NCBI GenBank assembly: GCA_018873225.1
Contig: JAEILZ010000005.1
Span: 1,488,001-1,552,000 of the forward strand
Direction of reading: 5' to 3'
Length of the DNA stretch: 64,000 bases
From: [Phialemoniopsis] sp. UDSM-2020
Lineage: Eukaryota > Ascomycota > Sordariomycetes > Thyridiales > Thyridiaceae
In this document: positions 1 through 10,033 of the stretch, in pieces
How the letters are laid out: each line of letters begins with the position of its first letter
How positions within the stretch are numbered: position 1 is the first letter of the stretch
The notes under the pieces: generated by a model
Seen by the model: the letters and a program-made list of their open reading frames with translations, nothing else
The model's database searches: none
What the model was told of the DNA's origin: nothing
Position numbers and translations under genes: made by a program

Positions 1-1450
1 GCCCTGCGGGCAAGGGTCCCCCTCGAGAAAGCCCTCTTTTCTGGAACGCCCATCCCCCGCATTGAGAGGGCTTGTGCGCTCGCCCGTCTGTACCCTTGAT
101 CAACGGTCGTCCCGTTCGAGGCCCGCGGGAAGATGCGACGAGGATGACGAGTGCTCGTCGGGACTAAAAATAGCTGCGTGCTGCTCTCTCTCCTCTCAAG
201 AACACATGGCTCAGAAACTGCAAACGATCTTGACCCTGACCTCACATATTCTCACACCGTGATATGTTCCGAGAGGCTGGAGTACTGAGCCGCACCACAG
301 ACTTAAATCAGCTTCAAGAACTGCACTCTGCAAGGAACTACAGCCCCCCCGAGGTGATGTGACGTAAGAGCAGCCAAGTCGCCAACGTTTGGGACCAACC
401 TGTGCACAATGCCACGAGGTGATGTGATATCGGCCGAGACCGAACGGAGCATCACAGGCCAAGCCCAGCCGGTGCTTCCAGAAGCATCTCTGCTCGCGCA
501 TCACAACGTATATTCCAAATAGCACACGCCACCCCGATTCATGCGGAAATTCGTGAAGCACGTAGGAGGCCTGCAGTCGGATGCAGCGCGTCCCGCTCGT
601 CAATGCAACCAACCACCTTTGTGTCATGAAACAAGTGAACCAACCCACTGCAACTCAGCAGAGTGGTGGCCAACGTTCTTCCGCGCCGAATATCCGAAAC
701 AAACACACACCAGACCCATCGATCAGAGCGAACAAGGCAGGACTCTTAGAGTACGTGAAATATCCATGTCGAGGCTGCAGGCTGCCAGAGATGTATCACG
801 ATGCATGGTTGAATTGATCATCTAACGCTAATGACGTCCTGAGCCTACTTACAAGGCTTTTTCCAGACTTCATTTCCTGGACAAAGCCATCCCTTGAACA
901 GGCCACAATGATATGCCCCCAGATGGAACGCCTCCAAACCCTACCGCCAACGCCGTCCAATGCTTTTGAATATGCATGCTTAGCCTAGCTAGACAACAGT
1001 AGGTACGGTAGCCCTCTGTCCATGCTATGACCACAGCTAGCCAAATATCGAGGCTTGCAAACCTCGCAAACGTCGTATGCCTCCAGAGACGAGGCGCCTC
1101 AAACCGCGCCACGGATGTAAGTCGGGATGACTGTTTAGTAATGAAAAGAGAAGAAGAGAATTTGGGAAATCACGGGGTATCGAATCAAGGAAACGCCATG
1201 ACGATTCGCGAATATCGTTATTCGTAGGACCCGAGGCAAGTCCGTCGTGTCAGTAGGCGCATCTTGGGCAATAAACGCCCTCGGGTGACGGAGATTGCAG
1301 GAGGGAGAATGTGGAACTGCCAACTGGCAATGTAGAAAGTCCACGGGTGTCTAAAATGCAACGATAAAGGGCGTGAACTGGCCGGCCGGTCTGCCGTGAA
1401 TCTCACATGAGAGAAATGACAAAGTCGAGGCCAGTTGCGAGACGATCACA
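1..1450. other. Left-edge intergenic region, no gene recognised
   Basis: No reading frame here resembles a known family; open frames are under 150 codons, overlap on both strands and lack credible splice signals. A 13-bp direct repeat (CGAGGTGATGTGA) occurs at 350-362 and 415-427. The right end is the 3' flank of the minus-strand Thp3-like gene. Confidence 0.6.
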
Positions 1451-3172
1451 TCATATCTGGCCCTTGATATCAACGCGGCTGAAGGCCTGTTGCCGGGCGG
1501 ACTCGAAGAGAGCGCCCGCCTTACTGGACAGAAAGACAATGTACTCTGGGCGCTCTTCGAGCAAGTGGCCGCCATTCTGGTCAATGACGAACTGGGCGGC
1601 ATCAGCATCTGATTCAAAGCCGAGTTCTTCGGTGATGAACCGGAGCCGGACTTCGGGCTTGTAACTGGAAACCTCAGTGAGCATCCGGAAGGGAAAGTAG
1701 CGGGATAGGTGGGAGGACTTACGCTTTGCAAATGTTACTGAGAGCGGCGAGACGTTCACGAGCAACAAACATGTCCATGAGGTAGGCACCCATGTTAGGA
1801 GTGTCGAGGTAGAGCTGGAAGAAGCGATGGTAGTTGCCGAGGGCCAGCGATGACCGCACATCCAGGGCATGCTTGATAGGGCGTTCCGACTTTTCTGCTA
1901 TGGTTAGATCTTTGATAGCGTCATTCAACGCCGAACGGTTGGCAGTGTGAATGAAATACAAGATGCGATACGCCTTGAACTCTGAGGGGTTTCCCTTCAA
2001 ACCCAGCTGGTACAGAGCCTTCAGCTGGGTCTGGCACTGGTTATACTCACCCAAGTCCCCCTTCTCCAAGGCGATGCGGGCGTGGATCTCGTAAACGGAG
2101 ACTGTGAAATCGTTCTTGATGCGCTGCACGGTGAGATCCTGGCGCATCGACTTGAACTGGTCACATATGTACGAGTAGTTACTCTCCTTCCTCCACTTCT
2201 TCTTAAGCAGTTCCAGGGTTTGGCGGAGAATGTACTCGGGGCGAACCAGAGACGGCTTCGGAGCAGCCGTCAGCCGAAGGAAGCGTTTCTCCAAAGTCTC
2301 GCAGGTGCCGACTACGGGGCCGGTCGAGGGCTCCGGGGTAGGCGAGCGGCGTGCCGTCTTGTACTCGCGGTCGAAGCGACGTTGGCGCTTCTCTAACTTA
2401 CTCTTCGCGAGAGCATCATCCATCGCCTGGCGCTTGTCGGGTGAGGAATACGTGATGCGGCCTTCAAGGGCACCTCCCTTGCGCCACGGGGCGCCGGTCG
2501 AAGCATCGTTGTCGGCCATGTCCGTGGACTTGCGCTTCTTGGAGTTTTGAGTGGTGCCATTCGTCCAGGGCGCCGGCGAGTTCTGGTTTTGGCTCATGAC
2601 GGACGGGGACATGAGGGAGCGGATCCGCTCATCCTTGATGAGCTGCTGGGGCAGACGCATATTATCCCAGTCTATGGTATACATGAGTCCAGAGTCCTTT
2701 GCTTGGGAGATGATCTCCTTGAGCTTCTGCTCCATCTCCTCTCGTGACACGGTCGAGTCCATATTGCTGGGGTTGAAGGATCGCTGGACATAGAATCTCA
2801 CAGAGTCAGGCCAGTCGATCTTGGCCTTGGCGGCTTCCGGGGCTGGATTCGCAGGCTCGGATGCAGGGGGATTAGCTGGGGGCGATGTAGCGTTATACGC
2901 AGCTCCGTAGCCATGTTGGCTCGGGTATGCAGTCTGGGCGGTAGTCATGGTGGGCTGAGATGGAGGATAGGTACCAAAACTCTGGCGCGCGGTGACTGCT
3001 GTGTAAGCAGGATCTGAAAAGAGTCGAGACAGACAAGGTCAGTCACTGTTCAGGTGCGAGATCTGGCGAAAGGGGAGGTGATGGTTTGGGGGAACTCACG
3101 ATTGTAGTAGACTGGCGGTGGAGGTTGGGTGCCGGCGGCAGGAGCGGGCGGCGAATTCCAGGCGGGTATCAT
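1451..3172 (-). CDS. SAC3/GANP-domain protein, Thp3/LENG8-like
   Basis: This is a 525-residue protein encoded by three exons: 3100-3172, 1723-3013 and 1451-1664. The introns (3014-3099 and 1665-1722) have GTGAGT and GTAAGT donors, and the frame is kept across both joins. The first 90 residues are Pro/Ala/Tyr-rich and disordered. A basic, Ser-rich linker follows, with Lys/Arg runs (KKRKST, KLEKRQRRF). The C-terminal half, from about residue 260, is the helical SAC3/GANP fold, recognisable in RPEYILRQTLELLKKKW and in KAYRILYFIHT, and it ends with a winged-helix-like stretch after the last intron. In yeast, Thp3 works with Csn12 in transcription elongation and mRNA maturation in the nucleus; that role is inferred from family membership. 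The ATG at 3172 is the most upstream one in a good frame, but an in-frame ATG at 2948 inside exon 2 could also serve. Family assignment is firm, exact orthology moderate. Confidence 0.85.
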
Positions 3173-3614
3173 TGCTGCCTGCACTTTCCACGCGGCAGGG
3201 AGCCGATCAGACTGGCACAAAATGATCTGGGTTAGTATGCGAATATTCGAACTTTTGTGATGTCTTGACAGCGATGAGTGAGGCGTCAAAGACGATGGCT
3301 GTGACAGTGCTGCTCGAAGGTTGGAGGATTGAAAATGCTCGATGTGATGAGGAATTGCAGGGCATTCGAGATTGGCGGCACTGCAATTTTGGACAAAGCC
3401 AAAAAGCCGACTCGCTGGCTAGCGCGTCGCTTATGGCGGGAGAGTGGTGGGGCCACGTGACCAACGCTGTTCCCCTTTCCACCCTCAATGCCAGCCCCAC
3501 CATGACACCCGCGCACACAGACAGCCCAGCATTCTCCGAGACAGCGAGCCACAAAATTACTGCATTAAATCCCGCAGGCCGAATAAGCCGAAATAGCCCA
3601 TTCTTCTTCCAATC
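3173..3614. other. Short intergenic region between Thp3-like gene and tRNA-Leu
   Basis: Holds the 5' flank of the minus-strand Thp3-like gene and the upstream flank of the tRNA. Open frames on both strands here (up to 158 codons) have no family resemblance and conflict with one another, so none is called. Confidence 0.5.
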
Positions 3615-3713
3615 GGTGAGATGGCCGAGTTGGTTATGGCGCCAGGTTAAGGTTACCTTAATTACAATCTCCTGGTAGGGCAACCTGCGTGGGTTCGAAT
3701 CCCACTCTCATCA
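3615..3713 (+). tRNA. tRNA-Leu (anticodon AAG), with a 17-nt intron
   Basis: The sequence folds as a class II tRNA. The acceptor stem GGTGAGA (3615-3621) pairs with TCTCATC (3706-3712, one G-T), followed by discriminator A at 3713. The anticodon stem CCAGG (3642-3646) pairs perfectly with CCTGG (3671-3675). The loop reads TT-AAG-G, giving anticodon AAG at 3649-3651 (CUU, and CUN after A34-to-inosine editing). A 17-nt intron lies at 3653-3669, right after position 37, the canonical site. A long variable arm (AGG/CCT around GCAA) and the T arm GTGGG-TTCGAAT-CCCAC complete it. Six T residues follow immediately as an RNA polymerase III terminator. Confidence 0.95.
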
Positions 3714-3719
3714 TTTTTT
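3714..3719 (+). terminator. RNA polymerase III terminator of tRNA-Leu
   Basis: A run of six T residues begins directly after the discriminator base of the tRNA, the standard Pol III termination signal. Confidence 0.85.
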
Positions 3720-4126
3720 GCTGCTCTGTGCATCTCTGGAAGCTTAGAGACGCAGTCTTTTTGCAGGATGATGGTCCCAGAGAAGTTCCAAGGTTGTGGT
3801 GAGGTGTCTGATGGTGAGTTCTGGTATTCCTGGGTGCATGTCTACCGTGGTACCAGGGACATGGTTTCGGGTGAAGCTTAATTCAAAAATTGCACATCGC
3901 GCCTTCCTCCTCCAGCTCTTTGCATTTTGCACCACCAGCAATTCAACTTTCCAGTCACTACTGCACACATTGCCAAAGGTTTCCGTGAATCTTTTGATGC
4001 TAAACTCAAATTATCTTCTTTGCTTGGCCCAAAAAGTGAAAATCAAAACATGTGCATCATGAGAAGTCAACTCCAATACATATCAACCAATTAGTACAGC
4101 GGCATTCCAAGCTTTCATGATTTCCC
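3720..4126. other. Intergenic, 3' flank of the Ulp1-like orphan
   Basis: AT-richer stretch between the tRNA and the end of the minus-strand orphan. I see no gene or repeat in it. Confidence 0.5.
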
Positions 4127-5263
4127 TCAATTTTCACGGTCGTGGTCGGTTTCAGACACCGTCTGCTCGGAATCAGGGACTTGCTGCTCCACCCAGAAGT
4201 TGATATCTTCTGAAGAGACCATCGATTGATTGGGTTGAGCAGGTTCAAGGGGGTTCAACCCTAGTTCCTCTAGAAGAGTGTCTTTCCAAAGCCTCGTGGC
4301 ATCACTCACAGTCGGATAAAGTATGTCATTACCCCAGTAAAGTCGTGAGTGTGTCCAGTCCCGCCAATGTGCCGGTGACACCTTCGCTTCTCTCAGAAAG
4401 ACTCTAGCGCCTTCCAGCGCAAGAAGACCACTGCTCGATCGCGGACCGGGGCTCATCCCCATGCTGTAGCTACAGTCAACAGTCGGGAGTCCTCGGTCGT
4501 AACTTCCAGGCACCTCTCGCAAGATATCGATTAAGGTGGCCGCGGCGGCCTCATGACGACCCTCTTCGCCACCCTCGACAGCGTCGAATGTGTAGATCGT
4601 GGACATGGCCTTGTCATACACCACTGAGACCCACGTATAGGATTCACTTGATCGGTAGAATAGAAGCAAGTACCGGCGAGACTCGAAGTGCTTCTTTTCC
4701 CGCGGGCTGAACGAGATTGGGCCTATATCCGACAACCAGCACGTTGGCACCGTAAGAGTCTCGCTCAAGCTGTCCATAGCGAGGATTCTGCCTCCAGTTA
4801 CAATATCCTGCTCATCGAGATCTACGGGGTCATCTCTGTGAAGCTTCTTGAGCCAATAGAGTGCAGAGCCCACGTGAACAAAATATTTGGGTCCGTACCC
4901 TTCAAAGTACTGCCCTACTCCGGTAGTCCACTTATCAGGAACGTGTAAGTGTTGAAAGGTGCTCAATACGTCACCCTCCGTAGATCCCACGCTTATTGTA
5001 GAAGCATTGCTGGAAAGACCGGCAAAGTCTCCCATGGCCACGGTGGATTGTGTCGCAGGTCGCATGGGTGGAAGATCTGGGTCGATACAGCGAAGTGGCT
5101 CAACATCCTCCTGAGTAGAGCTACGCTCGATGTCAGGTGTACTGGCAGCACGCGAATGAGCAGGCTGGGCAACAGGTTGTTGAGTGAAAGGCATCAGAGG
5201 CTGTAGAATTTGAGCATGGGGGATGAACCACCAACCAGGCATATTCCACAGATCGAAAGACAT
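4127..5263 (-). CDS. Orphan protein with a degenerate Ulp1/C48-protease-like domain
   Basis: This is a single-exon, 378-residue protein of unassigned family. Residues 1-125 are low-complexity and Ser/Pro-rich, opening with a Trp-rich segment (MSFDLWNMPGWWF). From about residue 130 the pattern resembles Ulp1/SENP-type cysteine proteases. A GGRILAMDSL stretch comes first, then a beta-strand run (RYLLLFYRSSESYTWVSVVYD) where Ulp1 proteins have the catalytic HW. IYTFDAVEGG follows where they have the Asp-Ser strand, then VDCSYSMGMSPGPRSSSGL before a helix with ARVFLRE, which would be the QxxxxDCG region. The catalytic His and Cys positions appear substituted (Tyr/Thr and Ser), so if the fold is right it is probably catalytically dead. 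The C-terminus is acidic. The TATA box at 5388-5395 supports the start at 5263. It could equally be an unrelated alpha/beta protein. The gene is confident; the fold is tentative. Confidence 0.6.
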   Translation of the reverse strand: MSFDLWNMPGWWFIPHAQILQPLMPFTQQPVAQPAHSRAASTPDIERSSTQEDVEPLRCIDPDLPPMRPATQSTVAMGDFAGLSSNASTISVGSTEGDVLSTFQHLHVPDKWTTGVGQYFEGYGPKYFVHVGSALYWLKKLHRDDPVDLDEQDIVTGGRILAMDSLSETLTVPTCWLSDIGPISFSPREKKHFESRRYLLLFYRSSESYTWVSVVYDKAMSTIYTFDAVEGGEEGRHEAAAATLIDILREVPGSYDRGLPTVDCSYSMGMSPGPRSSSGLLALEGARVFLREAKVSPAHWRDWTHSRLYWGNDILYPTVSDATRLWKDTLLEELGLNPLEPAQPNQSMVSSEDINFWVEQQVPDSEQTVSETDHDREN

Positions 5264-6112
5264 TGAGAAGGTGTTTCCGAATTTTTTTTGACTATGGCTC
5301 GTGTAGGGGTCTTAGATGCAGATTAAGAGATTGATGATGTGGAACGATGCTCAAAGATTGAGCCACAATGAGGAGCAGTTGTTCGCGATTTTATACCCAA
5401 CTTCATATCAAGTGACAAGCATGTAAAAGTATGACTTGCAGTATCATAGCTGACTGGACCTGAAGTTGTGACATTCAAGAATGATGATGAACAGTTATGA
5501 TGCCTTCTTCAAGACTAAAGGTACGAGCAAGGTATGAATCGCCTACTCTTAAGTTCACATCGAGGGGAGTATCCATGAGCGTTGTTTTGATCTTGCATAA
5601 GAGTATGTTGTTATGAATTACCGTCACTGCAGACTAATAGGCAAGTGAGCCACCACGTTCCAAGATCACTGTACAACGGCGTGAAATATGTCTTGCGAGG
5701 GAGGTGGTGGCATTGTCGAATAGGAAGTGAGAGGACCATCTAGGCCATACCGATGCCCGCGTGGAGATTCAATAGTTTGCCATGCAGTCTTCAGACGCCC
5801 TACACCTTTTGTGTGCGCTGCCAGTTGGTCTGCGGTAGAATCTCTAGATCCGTAATGAGACTGACAACCAACTCGGCTGTCGAACCACCTAGCGGAGTGT
5901 CTCGGGACGCTCCTGTTCAGCGAGGGGCAACACTGGAGGTGATGGAGCCCCACTTTTAAGTCCAGGGATCGCACCGCACATCCACACCTGGAAGGTACCC
6001 GCTGGAAGTGCTTGCGTCAACATCATCGAATCGATCTTCTGATCGCTTTCCTCATCTTTCACTGCACGCGACCCAACAAATTCTGCAACTGCTGAGAAAC
6101 ACGACATGACTT
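5264..6112. other. Divergent intergenic region between Ulp1-like orphan and VPS36
   Basis: Contains the orphan's TATA box. The part nearest 6112 should hold the Vps36 promoter. Open frames of about 100 codons at 5666-5974 (-) have no family resemblance. No repeats are seen. Confidence 0.5.
5388..5395 (-). promoter_or_regulatory. TATA box of the Ulp1-like orphan
   Basis: On the minus strand the sequence reads TTGGGTATAAAAT, about 125 nt upstream of the ATG at 5263. The 11-bp core TTGGGTATAAA is identical to that upstream of the Cys-rich mini-gene (33494-33501). Confidence 0.5.
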
Positions 6113-8142
6113 ATGTTTCTCAAGCAGATAGATCTCACCACAGCCCTTCGGCCCTCTTATCTCCCGGACGAGGTTCTGCTCTTTGTGCAGGATAATGTAG
6201 GCCTGTATGAGGGGTAAGAGCGCACTGCTGTAATGCTTGTGATTGAGGGTTCCAGTACTGATTCAACATCACCGTTTGCAGGAAATACAAGCTCCCAGAC
6301 CAACAGAATGGCCAGGTGTATCTGACCTCCCATCGCATCTGCTATGTCGACAAAGCAGATGCGAGGAAACACTCGGTCGCTTTAGATCTCAAGGATGTAG
6401 AGCGCTATGAGTTCTATGTATGCGCACCCGCCGCCAGTTCTCTTGAGTCGTGTTCGTGCTGACCCTTTGGATCCCTCCAGGCTGGCTTTATCAAATATTC
6501 GTCGCCAAAGATCACCCTGATCCCCAAGCCACCAAAGCGCTCATCACTGCAGCCTCGCCTGCCGGCTAGTCCCACGACCCAGCATGGAGCGTCCTCGCCG
6601 CACCAGAGGGTAGACAGCCCACTCAGACAGCCCGCTGTACAGCAGCCTTCGATGAGCTCGGTGACGTGGGTTTGTACGATCTGCAGTTTCTCCAACCCAG
6701 TGCCCTCTAACTTTGATCCTGCCTCCGCGAACGCTCACACCCCACTCCCTCCGTGTTTATCTTGCGGCATCAAGCCAACCTTGACGCATGTACTGAAGGC
6801 AGCGATATCAAACGCGAGCACTCGGCACTCGGCACCAGCTCTGCGTCCGGCTCGGCCAGTGGCGGAAGAGAGGCAGTCCCCAGTCGACTCAACAAGTCCT
6901 GGACATGGGCCATCCGCCGAGACCAGAGCGTCATTCCAGTGCCCACGATGCACCTTCTTCAACCACCCCTCGCTACTCTCGTGTGAGATGTGTGGAGCGC
7001 CTCTGATCTCGCAAGATCTTCCGGCTGAGTTGGCGGCAGCCCAAGAAAGGACGGACTCACCGGGTCCGATTATGGCTGTATCAAACGCCAAGGTACCTGG
7101 CGTGGAGAATCCGGAGAACGTCAAGGTCTCCTTCCGCAATGGCGGCGTTCAGATATTCTATGAGCGGCTGAAGGGGGCCATGACGCAACGGAAGTGGCTT
7201 CTGCAGGGTGCACCCCCGGTACCAGGATCCAACAGGGAGGACTCAAGTGGTGCATCGACTCCTGTCGGGCCCAACGGCGAGAGGGTCAAGACTGTCGGCA
7301 TTGCTGGTCTGGAGAAGCGAGGCCTTGACATGCGAAGGAACAATGAGCTGGTCATTGGCAGTGCCTTTGAGGATCTGGAGGCTCTGATGGCATCTGCCAA
7401 GGAAATTGTGGCGTTGGCAGAGTCTTTTGCGAGACAAACAAACGGTGCCAATGGCACTGGCTCTTCTGAAGCCAACGCGCTACTGGCTGAATCTGCGAGC
7501 CAGCTCGGCCTTGTCACGACCAAGGATATCGTGGGCGGTAGTAGCAGCGAGACGCTCTACATCTCTGAGCTGGCACGCAATCTCGCAGAGTTCTTGACAG
7601 ACGACGCGAGAGGAGTTTTGCGAAAAGCAGGAGGTATCGTCAGCTTGGTGGATCTTTGGGCCATCTTCAACCGAGCCCGCGGTGGGGTAGAACTCGTCAG
7701 TCCCATGGATTTCGAGAAGGCCGCACAGCTGTGGGAAAAGCTCAAGCTCCCTGTGAGATTGCGGACCTTCAAGAGCGGGGTCATGGTGGTACAGAGCAAG
7801 GATCGCACCGACGACACAACTATTAGGGCGTTGCTGGCATGGCTACAGGACCTGCATGGGTTTCCTCCAGAAAGGGAGGTGTCGTGGGACTGGATGGAAT
7901 TTGGGAGAGGAGTTACTGCACAGGATGCTGCCGAACGCTTTGGGTGGAGCATCGGTGTGGCGGAAGAAGAGCTTGAGATGGCCGAAGAGCGTGGCGTGTT
8001 GTGCAGGGAAGAGGACATTGAGGGCCTGAAGTTCTGGGAGAACTACATTGATACTGGAGAGGGCAGGTCGAAATCTCGGCACAAGAGATCAGAGAGTCAA
8101 GACAAGCTTGTCAAAGCTCTGAAGGAGAGCGGCTACATATAA
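6113..8142 (+). CDS. vps36: ESCRT-II subunit Vps36
   Basis: Three exons (6113-6213, 6282-6417, 6481-8142) give a 632-residue protein. Both introns have GTAAG/GTATG donors and preserve frame. Residues 1 to about 110 form the first part of a GLUE domain (ALRPSYLPDEVLLF, YLTSHRICYVDK, HSVALDLKDVERYEF), which binds phosphoinositides and ubiquitin. The GLUE domain is interrupted by two RanBP2/NZF zinc fingers: one with WVCTICSF and a later CLSCG, the other with FQCPRCTFFN and CEMCG. GLUE resumes at VKVSFRNGGVQIFYERLK. The C-terminal 350 residues match the Vps36/EAP45 winged helices, as in LYISELARNLAEFL. As part of ESCRT-II with Vps22 and Vps25, it sorts ubiquitinated cargo into multivesicular endosomes. 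Two NZF insertions match the yeast-type arrangement. It is convergent with the Cuz1-like gene, 215 bp away. Confidence 0.95.
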
Positions 8143-8357
8143 CACATGTCGCATTGATTTATTTAGCAACACGTCACGGCGATGCACCTAGATCCTGTTC
8201 TAGTTCAACGTGAAATAAGATTTTAGGTCTTTAATCTTTGAGAAGTTCGGTAAAGATCTGGGCTCGCTGCCCTGCTATGATCATGGTATCGTACAAACAA
8301 ATGCCAACTCCTCAGAATGCTATGCAAATTCTCGTCCCTAGCGCTGTATGTAACCCA

Positions 8358-9314
8358 TCATGCCTCAATAAGATTTGGGATCGCAGGTCCGATTCCTCTC
8401 AGCAACACGATGGTGTTACCGCTGACGAGGGAAGATCCAACCTTTTCGTTGAACTCCAGTACTCTACCACCCTCGACATGGAAGACCCGAAGCTTATCTT
8501 CCTCTTTTGACGACTGATTATTGACATTGTCGACTTGAAGACTCCGGGCCGCAGCATCGAGAACTCTACCAATGACCCAGTCCTTGGAGTAGAAGAACTG
8601 GCCCTTGGGCAGCTTGGCTGTCGTCGTCGCGGCCTCGGCTTCGACATATACGTATACTCTCTTCTCCGGCGCAAGCTTGTCATCGCCCTTGGCCGTCTTC
8701 TTGAGATTGTTGACGGCCACCATGCGCGCAGCGGCTGTGCTGGGTTTCGGTTTCGGCAGGACGCGCCCGGCGGCCTGATTTGCCGCCTCCTTCTTGGCCG
8801 AACCCCAGGCTCTCAGCTTGTCCAGCGCCGACTTGGCCCTCTTGGCGGCGTCGTTGGTCTGCGGCCGGGCGCCGAGCGGCACGAGGTTCTTGCAGTCGTG
8901 GTCCTCCTTGAGGCGGTGCTTGAGGCAGTAGTCGCGGTTGCAGCCGGTGCAGTGCACGCCGGTGACGAGGCTCGTGCCGATAGTCGTCTTGCACTCGGGT
9001 GTGGCGCAGGGCTTTTGCGAGACGCTGTCGCGCAACTGCCGGCCCTCGCCGGCGTAGGTCTTGGACTGCTGGGCCTGGCGGCGGCGCTCGGCCCAGGCGC
9101 CCGCGTTGGCGCACTTGTGGGCCGACTCTGTGCGGTGGTCGAGGCAGAAGGTCTTGCGGCAGGACTGGCAGTAGAAGGGCAGGAAGTCGAGCTGGTTGCA
9201 GTACTCGAGCTGGCAGTGGGTGCCGACGAGGCTGACGTCGGGGAGGCTCTGCACGTCGGTCATCTTGATGTAGGAGGTGGTCTCGTCGCTTGGTGGGGTG
9301 GATGAGCCGGCCAT
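8358..9314 (-). CDS. AN1-type zinc-finger protein, Cuz1-like
   Basis: Single exon, 318 residues. Two AN1 zinc fingers lie in tandem: residues about 31-70 (CQLEYCNQLDFLPFYCQSC, FCLDHR, HKC) and about 100-145 (CATPECKTTIG, CTGCNRDYCLKHR, HDCK). An Ala/Lys linker follows, then a ubiquitin-like C-terminal domain (RVYVYVEAE, IGRVLDAAARSLQVDN, VSGNTIVLLRGI). This architecture is that of yeast Cuz1 and human ZFAND1/2 relatives, which bind Cdc48/p97 and the proteasome, notably under arsenite stress. The zinc ligands all appear intact. An in-frame ATG at residue 18 (TDVQSLPDVSLVGTHC) could be the real start, since family members often begin just before the first finger. The gene is very GC-rich, which opens long antisense frames that I do not call. 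Confidence 0.9.
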   Translation of the reverse strand: MAGSSTPPSDETTSYIKMTDVQSLPDVSLVGTHCQLEYCNQLDFLPFYCQSCRKTFCLDHRTESAHKCANAGAWAERRRQAQQSKTYAGEGRQLRDSVSQKPCATPECKTTIGTSLVTGVHCTGCNRDYCLKHRLKEDHDCKNLVPLGARPQTNDAAKRAKSALDKLRAWGSAKKEAANQAAGRVLPKPKPSTAAARMVAVNNLKKTAKGDDKLAPEKRVYVYVEAEAATTTAKLPKGQFFYSKDWVIGRVLDAAARSLQVDNVNNQSSKEEDKLRVFHVEGGRVLEFNEKVGSSLVSGNTIVLLRGIGPAIPNLIEA

Positions 9315-10033
9315 GGTGACGGTGTCGCGAGGGGCGAGGGCCCCGGGTCGTTATTTATTCTGGCGACTGGAGGTAAAGGTGAGGCGAGCAGTCAGGCAGG
9401 CAGGCAGTCTTCGTCATCCGCGCGCCAGACGAGGCTGAGGGTGGTTCAGAGGGCTGTCGTGTTCGCGGAGTTTACACTCTACCTAGGTAGGCTAGGCTGG
9501 CTGCTGACGAAAGGTGCGCGGAAGGGTCTGGAAGCTCCGAGGGGTCGAAGTGCCAATCTGACCTGACCCGCCAAGACTAGTGGCGATCGTTGCGGCTCCA
9601 CAACCTAAATCTCCAGCGCTTTCAGGCGGCATGGCAAGCGATTACAGCACGGACCACCCGCCATCTACAGCCGCTTTAGTCATCAATCATTGATTAATCC
9701 ATCAACCCCAGGTCACAGGCACCCTGGATCTTCTGCAGCACAGTGGGCCTATCCTCCATACATCCAATCTCGGCGTTTGAGTGTGGGAAAATACCACAGC
9801 ACAGCTTCTTTGATGACTGGGTTTCACCGAAACAAACAATACTACAAATGACAGGTTCAAGACAATTGGCCTGATCAGCTCTGAAGGAGAACCCCTGTCG
9901 ATCACTAGCGCGTGGTATCCCAACTTGGCGCATCTCAAGGGCGCGCCCCACACGATTCATGACGGCATGATTCAACCATGCTCAGCCTTACACACGCTTC
10001 ACCATGATCTCAGAATAAATTTTACAACTCAAG
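9315..10033. other. Divergent intergenic region between Cuz1-like gene and rad4
   Basis: Shared 5' flanks of two divergent genes. GC-rich near the Cuz1-like gene, with short CAGG and CCTAGGTAGG-type simple repeats around 9395-9495. No coding signal is seen. Confidence 0.5.

Noticed and set aside
8535..9305. 256-codon frame antisense to the Cuz1-like gene
   Set aside because: Low-complexity Gly/Val/Leu/Ala protein, as expected opposite a GC-rich gene. The sense strand has intact AN1 fingers.
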